64,000 nt of DNA from Diplolepis rosae (GCA_030998225.1 JAPYXD010000741.1:2542001-2606000), one strand, 5' to 3'. Counted from the stretch's first letter, positions 1-11,510 are shown. Notes: a model not told the origin generated them from the letters alone. A program made the numbers and translations.

Positions 1-1196
1 TAAATTTTGTATCCGGAGTTTCGATTACTGTAATCAAAAATTTGTTTAAGGATATAGTTTTTCACTTTCGTGGAAGGTGATATTAAAAAGCGATCAGCGA
101 ATTGCGCGCTCAGCTATCCTTAAATTAGAGTTTTTGAATTTTAGAAGTGCAATTTTTCCTATAAAACCACAAAATAGGATATTAAAATAAAAATTTATTT
201 TTATTGATTTTTATTCCTGTGACTGAAATTTGTTTTAGGATATAAGTTTTCACCTTGTGGGAAGTTATATTAAACAGCGATCAGCGAATTGCGCGCTCAG
301 CTATCCCCAAACTAGAGTTTCAGAAGCAGATTAAGAATTAATTTAATAAATTTTGTATCCGAAGTTTCGATTACTGTAATCAAAAATTTGTTTAAGGATA
401 TAGTTTTTCACTTTCGTGGAAGGTTATATTAAAAAGCAATCAGCGAATTGCGCGCTCAGCTATCCTTAAATTAGAGTTTTTGAATTTTAGAAGTGCAATT
501 TTTCCTATAAAACCACAAAATAGGATATTAAAATAAAAATTTATTTTTATAGATTTTTATTCCTGTGACTGAAATTTGTTTTGGGATATAGCTTTTCACT
601 TTGTGGGAAGTTATATTAAACAGCGATCAGCGAATTGCGCGCTCAGCTATCCCCAAACTAGAGTTTCAGAAGCTTATTAAAGATTAATTTAATAAATTTT
701 GTATCCGGAGTTTCGATTACTGTAATCAAAAATTTGTTTAAGGATATAGTTTTTCACTTTCGTGGAAGGTGATATTAAAAAGCGATCAGCGAATTGCGCG
801 CTCAGCTATCCTTAAATTAGAGTTTTTGAATATCAGAAGTGAAATTTTTCCTATAAAACCACAAAATAGGATATTAAAATAAAAATTTATTTTTATTGAT
901 TTTTATTCCTGTGACTGAAATTTGTTTTAGGATATAAGTTTTCACCTTGTGGGAAGTTATATTAAACAGCGATCAGCGAATTGCGCGCTCAGCTATCCCC
1001 AAACTAGAGTTTCAGAAGCTGATTAAAGATTAATTTAATAAATTTTGTATCCGGAGTTTCGATTACTGTAATCAAAAATTTGTTTAAGGATATAGTTTTT
1101 CACTTTCGTGGAAGGTGATATTAAAAAGCGATCAGCGAATTGCGCGCTCAGCTATCCTTAAATTAGAGTTTTTGAATTTCAGAATTGCAATTTTTC
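1..1196. repeat. 346-bp dimeric tandem repeat, copy A (about 3.5 units)
   Basis: Units start at about 1, 347, 693 and 1039, an exact 346-bp period. Each unit is two diverged halves of about 173 bp. Both halves hold the same core, GCGATCAGCGAATTGCGCGC followed by TCAGCTATCC, preceded by a GGATATAG-like stretch that could pair with CTATCC. The array runs off the left edge of the window and ends where a leader and Gypsy pol sequence begin. The same array lies at 16942-18318 in front of another pol copy, so it travels with this retroelement family. It is either a 5' untranslated array of the element or a satellite picked up by it. Confidence 0.93.
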
Positions 1197-1469
1197 CTAT
1201 AAAATTACACAAGTACACTATACATCAAATTTATGTAACAAGGTATTTCTTTAATAAAAAATCAGAATTAAACAAAAACTTTCAATAAAACAACAACTAA
1301 AATAAATTCTATAAATAAAAAAAATGAAATACGTATATCTGTAAATTTATTTGAAAAAATATATATATGTACTATATCAAAATATACATAACTCATATTT
1401 TGGACAATACTGTATTTCTACATGTCTTCACCCCCCGTTAGATTTTTAAAATAAATAATTTTAAAAAAT
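1197..1469 (+). other. AT-rich leader between tandem repeat and pol, copy A
   Basis: No ORF of note. The segment is nearly identical to 18319-18592, in the same position between the 346-bp array and the pol fragment. The shared block of array, leader and pol start is about 2 kb, so this is a duplicated piece of one retroelement lineage. Confidence 0.7.
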
Positions 1470-1955
1470 AATGCAGACAGATTCCAAATCCCAGGAGAAC
1501 CACTTGAAGCTACTAATGTATTACAACATTCAATTCCAACTGTAGATGACGCTCCAATTTTTTCAAGACAATATAGATTTCCCCCAGTTCACAAGGAAGA
1601 AATTACAAGACAAGTCGATGAATTATTAAAATATAAAATAATCAAGCCCTCACAATCACCGTATAACACTCCAGTGTGGATAGTTCCTAAAAAACCTGAT
1701 TCTCAAGGAAAAATAAAATGGAGAATGGTTCTTGATTTTCGTAAATTAAATGAAAAAACAATTGGCGATTCGTATCCTTTACCTAATATAAACGATATAC
1801 TTGATTATTTAGGATCAGCAAAATATTTTTCAGTGTTTGATTTAGCTACCGGTTTTCACCATATAAAAATGAACCCAAAAGACTCACATAAAACCGCATT
1901 TTCTACACCTCACGGTCATTACGAATTCGATAGAATGCCTTTCGGTTTCGGTTTG
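1470..1955 (+). pseudogene. Ty3/Gypsy pol fragment (N-terminal RT), copy A
   Basis: The frame reads through the reverse transcriptase fingers/palm start: RFQIPGEP, then PVWIVPKKPDSQGKIKWRMV, then DLATGFHHIKMNP and FDRMPFG. These are Gypsy RT blocks 1-3. It matches the pol copy at 18593 almost base for base. There is no gag or protease in front; the 346-bp array is there instead. The frame stays open but after MPFG it switches at about 1953 into a LINE reverse transcriptase, so the catalytic YxDD block of the Gypsy enzyme is absent. Dead fragment; a fused product could be read but would not be a working RT. Confidence 0.9.
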
Positions 1956-4045
1956 ATCGGGGGATACCCGGAGATCCTCCTAGAAGCCTTTAACTCCTGT
2001 CTTCGGGATGTGAGGTTCTTCGCAGATTGGAAGGAGCAGAGGTTGGTCCTGCTGAGGAAGGGCAACAAACCTCTCGGGGTTGCCTCGTCGTATAGACCAA
2101 TATGCTTATTGGATACGATGGGGAAACTTCTGGAGGAGTTGATTCTACAACGGCTTCAGGCTCTCTTGGTCGGGGAGAACGGGCTCTCGGAAAACCAGTT
2201 CGGATTCAGGAAAGGCAGGTCCACTGTGGATGCCATCCAAGCTGTGGTTAACATCGCCACAAATGCAAGAAAAGGAACTGGTAAGCGTAAGGGATTCTGT
2301 GCGTTGATTATTAGCATTGACATACGCAATGCTTTCAATACCGCGAGATGGGACATCTGCATCCAGGCGATGATGCGGAAAAAGGTTCCAGATTACCTGT
2401 TGCGAATGATGGATGACTATCTGAGCGACAGGTGGGTGATATACGAGGGCGACAAATGGTCTCTCAGAGAAGAGATGACATGTGGCGCTCCTCAAGGGTC
2501 GCGGGTGGGTCCACTCGTTTGAAACATCATGTACGATGACTTTCTGCGTATGAACCTGTCTGCTGGAAAGAGCATCGTCGGCTTCGCGGATGACGCACTT
2601 GTCGTGTGCGCCGCTGACGACGTCAGAATCCTAGAGCTGAGGATCAATGAAAGTCTGTGGCGAGCAAAGCGCTGGTTGGATGGCAGAGGCCTTAAAATGG
2701 CCCCTGAGAAAACCGAGGCTTTGCTCGTTATGGACAGGAGATCCTTCCAATATCCGAGGATCGTTCTCGGAGAGCATGAAGTCGAGTGGAAAACAAGCAT
2801 TAAGTACCTGGGGGTGCAGCTGGATCGTAGGCTTAGCTTTGGCGAACACCTAAAGATCGCAGCTGCCAAAGCCATCCAATGTGGAGCGATCTTGGCTCGG
2901 CTTATGCCAAACATTGGTGGACCCAGGGAAGCGAAAAGGAGATTGGTGGCAAGCGTGGTCCATTCGAAGCTGCTTTATGCAGCTCCGGTCTGGGCCAATG
3001 CCTTGCAAAACCATGGTATCCAGAAGAAGCTGTTCTCGGCGCAGAGACTTGTCGCGCTGAGAATAGTTTCGGCATATAGAACTATCTCGACGAGCGCTGT
3101 GCTGGTCTTGGTGAGCGTCCCGCCAATGGATTTATTGGCGGAGGAAAGGCAGGAAACCTTTCAGCTTCGCAAGGAGCTTACCTGCGCCGACCTGCAGGAA
3201 ATCGCTCGCGCGAAGGAGGCCATCCGCAAGAATGGAAGGAGCAGACTCGTCGAGAAATGGCAGTTGAGATGGCATGGTGAGCAGACAGGGAGATGGACCT
3301 ACCGGCTGATCCCGGAGCTCGTCACCTGGCTGTACAGAAAGCACGGGGAAGTCGGCTTTTACTTGGCACAAGCGCTCTCGGGCCATGGCTGTTTTAACGC
3401 GTACCTGAGGCGCTTTAAGAAGAGAGACGAGGAGACGTGTTGCTACTGCGATTCCCCGGTGGATAACGCAGAGCACGCACTCTTCGTCTGCGCAAAATAG
3501 GGTGTGGCTTGGGAGGTCCTCGGTCAGGCGGTGGGTTCCGAACTTACTCCTGACACGATGGTCCCCCTCATGCTCCAGTCTGAACGGTTCTGGACGCTCA
3601 TCGAGTCATTCGTCACACTTGTGATGAAGACGAGAGAACTTGATGGGCGTCGAGAGCGAAACAACGGGGAGGGCCAGTAGAAATCGCATCGGGGCCTGCA
3701 CCCGCGGTCCTGCGTCTCGGGTAGACTTGACTGTCCGCGTCGTTCGGGGGAGGAATCTGTTTGTTTCTCCCCTGGGTGGCGCGGCTAGTCGGTTATCCTA
3801 GTGGGCGTGTGGCCGCGGGTGGAAGTTCCGAGCGAACGGATGACGGAAGAGTCGTACGCGACTTTAATGGAACCAACCACCCGTGAAGTTTAAAGCCGAA
3901 AGGCGGTTCCGCGGGTGGTGTATTGGTTCGAGAGAGGGGGTTTTTTGGTTTTAACAGGTATGCCTAGACCCGTCCTAGGAGAGTCCTGTACAATGTCTAT
4001 AAAAGATTTTGCCATTTTTCCTCCTCACCAAAAAAAAAAAAAAAA
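1954..4045 (+). mobile_element. 5'-truncated R1-clade-like LINE
   Basis: LINE sequence starts at about 1954, inside RT, and runs through the C-terminal Cys/His finger, a 3' UTR of about 350 bases and an A-run at 4030-4045. The upstream endonuclease half is missing. The GC-rich codon use contrasts sharply with the AT-rich Gypsy pol in front. The left junction repeats the hexamer CGGTTT. The Gypsy pol does not resume after the A-run, so insertion came with loss of the rest of pol, or the two were joined by template switching. A second copy lies on the minus strand at 44320-45112. Confidence 0.85.
1956..3680 (+). pseudogene. LINE reverse transcriptase and C-terminal finger, two nonsense codons
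   Basis: One continuous frame, broken by TGA at 2520 and TAG at 3498; each replaces an expected Trp codon (TGG). Visible blocks are LLRKGNKP and SYRPICLLD, NQFGFRKGRSTVDAI, ISIDIRNAFN, GAPQGS and the catalytic FADD at 2583-2594. Near the end is a zinc-finger pattern (CCYCDS...H...C), as in R1-type ORF2. After the TAG the frame stays open to the natural stop at 3678-3680. A three-base insertion doubles an Ile near 2310. The enzyme would copy LINE RNA at a nicked target, but this copy is inactive. R1-clade placement is by motif; a neighbouring clade is possible. Confidence 0.85.
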
Positions 4046-4303
4046 TTTTTTCTTAGAATTGGAATTCTAAAAATTATAATTTAAAAAATAGCAAATTCAA
4101 TTTTTTTGTATCAAATTTAATAAATAAAATTCATATCACAATTCGTAACTTTTCCGGACGTAGTTAAAAAAAATATATTAGTCTTTTGAACTATGCACAC
4201 GTCAATAAAAAGGAAAAAGATTTATATTCAAATGCTAAAATTAAACAAAAAATGTTTTTATAATTAGTATAGTACAATTATTTAAAAATTAAATTACGAA
4301 AAT

Positions 4304-4360
4304 GCCCAGGACCTTTCGATTGCCGGTCGAATGCTCTATTATCTGAGCTACGGAGGTTCC
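4304..4360 (-). pseudogene. 5' half of a tRNA-like sequence (SINE head or tRNA relic)
   Basis: Read on the minus strand it begins CCTCCGTAGCTCAGATAATA. It has a D-arm (GCTC/GAGC), an A-box-like TAGCTCAGATAAT and a perfect 5-bp anticodon stem (TTCGA/TCGAA) around the loop CCGGCAA. The sequence stops after CTGGGC, where the T-arm and B-box should begin. Position 33 is C rather than T, so it is not a functional tRNA. It may be a retroposed tRNA half or the head of a SINE. Confidence 0.5.
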
Positions 4361-4420
4361 ACACAACTTTTCTCACAGAATCTATTTACGCCTCATGTGG
4401 CTACGGATAAACCGGGAACT

Positions 4421-4508
4421 ATGTTCTGATTTTTCTAAATCATTTCAGTCGATTATGTCAATCATGATCGACATAATCGACTAAAATGATTTGGAAAAAT
4501 CAGAACAT
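4421..4508. repeat. 39-bp-arm hairpin
   Basis: Arms 4421-4459 and 4470-4508 are complementary except for two sites, both allowing G-U pairing or a single mismatch. The 10-base loop is itself near-palindromic (ATCATGAT). Size and pairing resemble a miRNA precursor or a small fold-back element; nothing distinguishes these. Confidence 0.75.
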
Positions 4509-5033
4509 AATAATATTAAAAATGAAAAAAATCTGACTTTGATTACCTTGCTTTATGGAAATATTGTCCTAAATCTTTTGCAACCTTCAGCTTCAGAACA
4601 TATGATTTCGACTATTCGCCAAAAGTATTAAATATATCCTTTTCTTACTTTGCATCAAAGTAGATTCTTTTTCTAATATGCGTCCTATAATAACATTTAG
4701 AACATGTATCAAATATAAAGAATAGATTCAGTGATATAAAAATCATTCAATCTACTTTTCATCTTCGAATATACCTTTATATAATTTAATATAACATTTT
4801 TACCTTTTTGATGCAGTTTTCTAGTTCTGGTAAGCACTTTAAATTCTTTAAACACGTTTTTTCCGGCATACCGGCTTGTTATTGTCGCAGTACGCAGACG
4901 CAGCAGAATACCCAACACGCGAATCACGCATGATCAAACAGGTCACGTGCAATAATATGGAAGATTTACGCGCTCTCTTTTAAATTATATTGTAAAAAAT
5001 ATAATTAATATTGTTTTAAAATTTCTCATTCTT

Positions 5034-5131
5034 GAATTACTAATTCAAATGCATTTTTCATAGCAGATAAACATAAAAGAAACATCAAGGTATGTTTATC
5101 TGCTATGAAAATTTTATCTGAGTTAGTAATT
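5034..5131. repeat. Long hairpin with 21-bp perfect core
   Basis: Core arms 5055-5075 and 5091-5111 pair perfectly around a 15-base loop. Pairing resumes outward (AATTACTAA against TTAGTAATT), giving about 40 bp per arm. A small fold-back MITE or miRNA-like precursor. Confidence 0.7.
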
Positions 5132-5339
5132 TAAACATCAAAAAAGCGAAAAGCATTGGCTGCAGTCACGTCTAGGACATGGCCTTAATTAAATAATTTC
5201 CAATCAATTAACAGCTTTTTGGGATCTGAAAGCAATTCAAACACCAAAGAAAATTTGTATCACCACACCTGCAAAAATTTTAATTTACAATCTAAAAATT
5301 TGAAGAAAAAAAATCCACCCGCTTCGTGGGAACATTCTT

Positions 5340-6030
5340 AACACGCGACTTGCTTCGGTCGCAAGTTTGAGCGCGCCAAGGGCGCGCGATTCGAAATATG
5401 TGGACTTTGTGCATGCCCTCGGCAATCTATGTCCTTTACATACAAATTGGTAAATTTTTTTGATTTTAAATGAAAAAAGAAATCCCATTTATTCAAGGCT
5501 CTAATATCAGCCTTAAGGAACACATTCTCATCATAATACTCGCGCTCCACGCTCGATTTTCTGCATACATTTCTGTATCTTTCTAATAAATTATATAATT
5601 AAAATAATTTATTTCCTTCCAAATACCTTAAAAAGGAAAAACAAACGTAGACTTTAGTTAAGCAAATGATTTTCCATTCCAACGCTTTTTTCATATCCGA
5701 CATAATCTGATTGAAAAATGGAATTTTTATTTTTAATGATGTTTTTTTAAAATCAATCAATAGAATATACACAACTTGTCAAAAAATGTCCTAATGACAA
5801 TTTGTAGACCTCATTTAGGCAAATTATTTCCATTTCAACATTTTTTTCGTATCTTACATATTTTGTTTAAAAAATTAAATTTTTGAACTTTAATCGTATT
5901 TTTTTAAATTGTAATAAAAATATACGTTTTATCAGAAACTACGTCAGACAAAGTCTTACCTATAGTTTAACTGGAAAATAGAGCAGCTTATAATCATTCT
6001 TCGACAGGAGCTAACAACCAATAATAAAGA
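5340..6030. repeat. Dispersed repeat, copy 1
   Basis: Shares ordered blocks with 8045-9320: AAGTTTGAGCGCGCC near the left end, then TATCAGCCTTAAGGAACACA, then GTAGACCTCATTTAGGCAAA and repeated TTTTTTCGTATCTCACATAT-like segments. Inside it the last two blocks recur at irregular spacing of about 150 bp. No coding region. Probably a non-autonomous transposon family. Its short ORFs, at 5285-5550 on the minus strand, are not shared by the other copy. Confidence 0.6.
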
Positions 6031-6434
6031 TGGTATATTTTAAAATTTGTAAATACTGTAAATTCTGTGAATATTGTAAATATTGCAAATATTGTAGTTT
6101 TTAATGCAATGAGATACAAGAAACAGTACAATGATTCGCCTCAAGTACTTGTAAGCCGACAAACTGACAACTCTATATAAAGAGATAACTTCTCTGCCAT
6201 GTATCTTTCGAACAGCTACAGCTGGAACTATAAACTTTTGTGAAATTTTTTCTGCTTCAAAAAAAGAAAACAAGGACACACATTTGACTAAAAACAAATG
6301 ATATTTTGTTTAAATAAGGCTTTTTGCAAGACACATAGGTCACATTTTGTTGACCAGTGCTAGTAAAGATTTATGAGCACTATCAGAAACCAATTTTCCT
6401 TACATTTAAGGCACCGATTAAGTATATCAATGTA

Positions 6435-7177
6435 AAGGGTTTCCCAATAAGGGTGATATGTTTTGAAATTGAAAAAAAACACTGAATATTCATTCGGAAT
6501 TGATCGAAATCTTTTTTATTATATTGGATATTCTATGCCATTTATGATTTAAACAATATATCGGCCAAATGTCCCCCGAGACTTGAGCCAAAAATGCGCC
6601 TCATCAGAAAAGATGATTTTTTGATGAAAATTGGGATCATTTTCAATTGATTCCAGAGCCCAATCCGCGAACTCCCGACGCAAACGATGGTCATTAGGCT
6701 TCAGTTCTTGGGCCAGAATCATATTATAGGGATGCAGGCCAAGATCCAATCGCAAAATACGCCAGGTAGTCATCCTGGACAGGCCCAATTCCTGAGATCG
6801 GCGTGGCACGGACAATTCACGGTTGTCCTCGATACTGGCCTGTACGGCGGCTATATTCTGTGTAGAACGTGCGGTACGCATACGATTTTTAGGCTTAGTA
6901 TCCAATAGAGTGAATTCACTCTCCAACTTATCGATTATTCGACGAATTGAGAGCGCGGATGGAGCAGAATGACGACCATATTTTGCACGATATGTTCTTT
7001 GAACACCGACAAAACTTCTCGAATTTTGATAAAATAATTGGACAATTTCCAAACGTTGTGGAAGCGTGAAACTACTCATGATTAAATGGCAAACCTTACT
7101 GATGACAACTGACAGCAGACGTCAAAAGAGCCCGATAGGGACATTCAAAATCATATCACCCCTATTGGGAAACCCTT
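6435..7177 (-). mobile_element. Internally deleted Tc1/mariner-like element
   Basis: Terminal inverted repeats read AAGGGTTTCCCAATAAGGGT at the left and the complement of AAGGGTTTCCCAATAGGGGT at the right. Each is flanked by TA (6433-6434 and 7178-7179), the expected target duplication. The 743-bp body holds one truncated transposase ORF. A full mariner is about 1.3 kb, so the middle to C-terminal half is lost. Confidence 0.85.
6549..7079 (-). pseudogene. Mariner-type transposase, C-terminally truncated (176 aa)
   Basis: Starts at an ATG just inside the right inverted repeat. The first ~60 residues look like the first helix-turn-helix (LPQRLEIVQLFY...RTYRAKYGRHS). Residues ~90-125 hold a second HTH (SQELGLSRMTTWRILR). 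The first catalytic Asp is in FSDEAHFWL near residue 160. The frame then ends in SRGTFGRYIV, so the second and third catalytic acids are missing through an internal deletion. The enzyme would cut and paste TIR elements; this fragment cannot, but could still bind ends. Confidence 0.85.
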
Positions 7178-7179
7178 TA

Positions 7180-8040
7180 TATATGAACGTCTGATTCCAA
7201 TCAATTTTGTTTAGCGATATTGACATGCAATTTTGTAAAAATTCTCTCTAAATATGCTTTGTGATCGGTAGGATTTCTTATTGATGTTTATAATTATCTA
7301 ATTACAAACTACATTACAAATTAATCAAATCAATTAAATACAAATCAAATCAATAACAAAAGTAATAGAAAATAACTTCAACGATTTTTCTTCAAAAATA
7401 GTTGTAAACAATGAAGTTAAATCGTGCATTTGAAAGTGTTTATTTATAAAATACCCGCAATGACAAATAAATTAGCATGATAAATCATCTTATTTCTTAT
7501 TCATGTTTCTAATTATCTAATTACCACCAATAATATATTAATAAACAATTTGTCGTGTTTCTGGCATTCTCTGTATTTTTTAAAATTTTCGCGCCAATGG
7601 TAAGTACGAGAGTACGCCGCCGAATCGCCAAAGCGGCCAGGTGCGCACAAACATCTGCGCGTTGACGCTTTTAATTCTTTTAGAAAATTATTATAATCGC
7701 GTTATTTTTAATTACCAAACATTTAAAGCAAACTACCAAATACCACGAAACGATTTCGAATCGATTGGTGCAAGAAAAATTCGGAAAAGTAAATTTTGGG
7801 GTGCAACATATTTTTTTCAAAATTCCATATCATTTTCAATTTTCACTACCAAACGACAAAATTGACCACCAAACACCACCAAACGACCACCAAACAATTC
7901 CCGAAAAAAAATTTCATAAATATTAAAATGTGGGGTGCAAGCGTGAAGTTAGCACCCCAAATTTGAATAATCCATAATTTTTTAAATTTTGACCACCAAA
8001 CGTCAAAACTTGACTGCCAAACACCACCAAACGATTTCAT
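7180..8040. other. Spacer with CCACCAAAC simple repeats
   Basis: No gene seen. At 7846-8035 there are irregular repeats of ACCACCAAAC, which explain the ORFs on both strands there. The rest is AT-rich. Confidence 0.5.
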
Positions 8041-8044
8041 ATGA

Positions 8045-9320
8045 AACAAGTTTGAGCGCGCCTAGGGCGCGCGATTCGATCGTCGCGCTTCGCGCTCCGT
8101 AATACTCGATCGTCGCGCTGCGCGCTCCGAAATTTTTGAATTTTATAATTTTATAATTTTATAATAATATTACAGATGATGTGAATTACACATTTTCTCA
8201 AAGTCACTCTATTTCTTTTTGAATTTATGTGAAACAGGAGATTCAATTTACGTAAGGCTCTATCAGCCTTAAGGAACACATTCTCATCATGGCGCTCGCG
8301 CTTCGCGCTCGATTTTCTGTATACATTTCAGTAACTTTTTAATAAATTACATGATTAAAATAATTTATTTTCTTCCAAATCTCTCTAAAAGAAGAAACAG
8401 TCGTAGACTTTATTTAAGGAAACGATTTTGCAGAACAACGCTTATTTCGTATCTCACATATTTTGGTGAAAAAAATCGAATTTTCTTAATATTAAAAATC
8501 AAAACATAAAATATACCACCTGTCCCGACATGTCTTAATGAGAATTTGTAGACCTCATTTAGGCAAACAATTTTCCATCTAAACGTTTTTTTTTGTATCT
8601 CACATATTTTGTCTAAAAAATGGAATTTTTGAATTTTAATCGTATTTTTTGGAATTGAAACGAAAAATATATTTTTCATCAGAAACTGTGTGAGACAAAA
8701 TTTGTAGATCTTTTTGAAACGACAAACTTTGTAATCTTACGTTTTTTTCGTATTTCGAATATTATTGTTAAAAAATTGAATTTTGGATTTTCAATATTTT
8801 TATTTTTTGAATTAAAAAGAAAAATATGTATCTTATGAAAAAATGTTATAATTCAAATTTGTAGGATTTTATGTAGAAAATAATATTGTATCATAACGTT
8901 TTTTAGTATCTCGTATAATTTAACTGGAAAATGGAATTTTGATATTGACTTTTTTCGAATTTGAATATGCTGTAACATTTCTAATTTTAATTTAATCAAA
9001 AAATGTTATCGAGATAATTTTTAGAGATTTATGAGCACTATCTAAAGCCAGTATTGAAATTTTTTATTTTTTCAAAAAATTATTTTCAAAAACACAAAAG
9101 TAGTGCTCAACCCCTCAATTTTGATTGGATGTGGCTGGTTAACGAACTTGTCCTCACTTTTTCGGCTCCGATAAAGTGTACCAAAGCTCAATTCAATCCG
9201 ATAATTCTATCGAGAGTTATGCCGCACACGACCTACAGACAGACAGACAGACACTTTCGTAAAAACCCTTTTTTCTGACTCAGGGGGTCTCAAAACGTAA
9301 AGATTTGATGAAAATTTCGA
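8045..9320. repeat. Dispersed repeat, copy 2
   Basis: Longer copy of the 5340-6030 family with the same block order. It continues into repeated segments around 8560, 8730 and 8880, then a (CAGA)n run at 9236-9251 followed by TGACTCAGGGGGTCTCAAAA. Two GC-rich mini-repeats (CGTCGCGCTTCGCGCTCC) lie at 8080-8130. No coding region. Confidence 0.6.
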
Positions 9321-9630
9321 AAGTCATTTTTCACATAAAACCAATACCTTCTCATTCATGATGAGAATGTAAAAAAAATGCAATTTACATATTCGTGATA
9401 TTATGTATCACATCTGAAAGTATTATTAAATTTAACTAGTTCTGAAAATGGTCAGAACTGTGATATATTCTAGCTTTATAGTGAATTTGCCATTTTTAAA
9501 TTTCAGAGTGACATGCTTGATAACATTTCTAGTATTATATTGACCCAAATTCATAGAATTTTTATAATTTCTTGTTATTTTGGCATAGGGTCAGTTTCAT
9601 CTTTTTTTATTCGATTAAAAATATCACTAA

Positions 9631-9938
9631 TACACGCAGAAAAAAGATCAGTAAAATTTACAGGAAGTTCGGTACTTATTTGGACAACATGACTTTTTAG
9701 TAAATTTTACAAGAAGTTGAGTTCAATAGACAGATTTTCTGTACAATTCACTTAGCGTACAGTACAATCAACTTAACTCGGATTTTTTCGTATTCAGTAG
9801 ATTTTACTGGACGCTGAGTGAAACGTACAGAAAATCTGTTAATTAAACTCAACTTCTGGTAAAACTTACTGAAAAGTCATGTTGTCCAAATAAGTACCGA
9901 ACTTCCTGTAAATTATACTGATCTTTTCTCTGCGTGTA
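9631..9938. mobile_element. Fold-back MITE, TA-flanked
   Basis: Begins TACACGCAGAAAAAAGATCA and ends with the inverse. The arms are about 110-125 bp each and pair with few mismatches around a short centre near 9785. The outer TA on each side fits a Tc1/mariner-type duplication. No ORF. Confidence 0.8.
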
Positions 9939-9972
9939 GATGTGAAAATGCGCATAAAGAAACAAAGGCAAA

Positions 9973-10003
9973 CGTTTAGGCCACGTATGGGGGCCATCTT
10001 CAG
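9973..10003 (-). ncRNA. Degenerate hammerhead-like / Penelope terminal motif
   Basis: On the minus strand: CTGAAGA, then a stem-loop closed by GGCC/GGCC, then TAAACG. This has the layout of a hammerhead core (CTGATGA, stem II, GAAAC) with two core substitutions, so it is probably inactive. The same kind of motif is well formed at 46016-46045 and 47730-47759. Confidence 0.3.
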
Positions 10004-10036
10004 TGCGATAAATTCAAAGATTAATTCAAAATTTCT

Positions 10037-10588
10037 GTAGAACATTAGAATATAGGAAATAATTAAATTAAGAATTCAGTGTTAAATGGATTGTCCGTGA
10101 ATCTGATATATAAAATCATTTTCTTGAAAAATACACGCCTGAGACCGCTCGTGAAAATCAACATAAACGTCTCGAAATTCTTTACTAGGTATAGAACAAT
10201 AGTCTTCTTCAAGGAGGAAAAGAACCTCTCAAGATTGGGAAAGGGGAAAGGGAAGGTTTCCGGGACTCGGCGATAGCCGAGGTGCATCGCCGCCGTCCCA
10301 ACTCGCTCCGGGGCCACGTTGCTAGCTTGTGACGCGTCGCGATTATCAGACCGCCATCTTGTGTAACAGACAACGACCGCCGACCACGACACCGGTACCG
10401 CCGGCACGGGTAGTTGTACCCTAGATATGTACATGCTTTGAGTAGAACAATAAATCATCCCATTGTTTTTGTTAATAAAATGACTGTCACGTTATTATGA
10501 CTTCTCCTGTCCTCACGTCGACCCTGGCAGACTGCAGCATCCGGCGGAGGACGACCAGCCCAACCAGAGGAGAAAATGCGCACCGTTA
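10037..10588 (+). repeat. Possible solo LTR
   Basis: Starts TGTAGAACATT and ends CCGTTACA. It contains a GC-rich stretch (10250-10420), two AATAAA-type signals (10448 and 10476) and no ORF shared with anything else here. I see no clear target duplication, so the LTR call rests on TG...CA ends and base composition only. Confidence 0.25.
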
Positions 10589-11510
10589 CAGTTTTATTCA
10601 CAAAGTTCCATTGTTGACATTAGTAAATTATAAGAAATACTATTTTTTGTGAGAGGCAAGGGGACTCACAATCAAAAAGCACCCCGATTAGTTTTGTTTA
10701 TGAAATTATATTGTTGATTTTATTAAATTATAAGAAATGTTATTTTTCGTGAGAGGCAAGGGGACTCACTAACAAAAACACCCCGAGTAGTTTTGTTCAC
10801 AAAGTTGCATTGTTGCTTTTATTAAATTATAAGAAATATTATTTTTCGTGAGAGGCAAGAGGACTCACAATCAAAAAGCACCCTGAGTAGTTTTGTTTAT
10901 GAAATTATATTGTTGATTTTATTAAATTATAAGAAATGTTATTTTTCGTGAGAGGCAAGGGGACTCACTAACAAAAACACCCCGAGTAGTTTTGTTCACA
11001 AAGTTGCATTGTTGCTTTTATTAAATTATAAGAAATATTATTTTTCGTGAGAGGCAAGGGGACTCACAATCAAAAAGCACCCCGAGTAGTTTTGTTTATG
11101 AAATTATATTGTTGATTTTATTAAATTATAAGAAATGTTATTTTTCGTGAGAGGCAAGGGGACTCACTAACAAAAACACCCCGAGTAGTTTTGTTCACAA
11201 AGTTGCATTGTTGCTTTTATTAAATTATAAGAAATATTATTTTTCGTGAGAGGCAAGGGGACTCACAATCAAAAAGCACCCCGAGTAGTTTTGTTTATGA
11301 AATTATATTGTTGATTTTATTAAATTATAAGAAATGTTATTTTTCGTGAGAGGCAAGGGGACTCACTAACAAAAACACCCCAAATAGTTTTGTTCACCAA
11401 AGTTCCATTGTTGATTTTATTAAATTATAAGAAATATTATTTTTCGTGAGAGGCAAGGGGACTCACAATCAAAAAGCACCCCGAGTAGTTTTGTTCACAA
11501 ACCCAGAGGT
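10589..11510. repeat. ~100-bp satellite in 199-bp dimers (about 9 monomers)
   Basis: Monomers begin at about 10590, 10691, 10790, 10890, 10989, 11089 and so on. Two monomer types alternate: one has TTTATGAAATTATATTGTTG, the other TTCACAAAGTTGCATTGTTG. Each ends in GTGAGAGGCAAGGGGACTCA plus CACCCCGAGTAG. Alternation makes a 199-bp higher-order unit. Two inverted partial copies lie at 11828-11950. Confidence 0.92.

Larger units (their letters stand above)
4046..5033. other. AT-rich spacer without genes
   Basis: Apart from the tRNA-like half (4304-4360) and the hairpin (4421-4508) I see no coding signal. A 72-codon minus-strand ORF at 4709-4927 has no recognisable motif. Confidence 0.5.

Noticed and set aside
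1..1196. Possible CRISPR array or bacterial contamination
   Set aside because: No short repeats with unique spacers; the whole 346-bp unit repeats and all surrounding elements are eukaryotic.
2145..3476. Several minus-strand ORFs
   Set aside because: Shadows of the GC-rich LINE reverse transcriptase on the plus strand; the same shadows appear opposite the LINE at 44320.
4709..4927. 72-codon minus-strand ORF
   Set aside because: No motif, AT-rich surroundings, length expected by chance.
6687..6908. Plus-strand ORF
   Set aside because: Antisense shadow of the mariner transposase fragment.
10063..10458. 131-codon minus-strand ORF
   Set aside because: No domain; it spans an LTR-like GC-rich patch and has an overlapping plus-strand ORF of equal quality.
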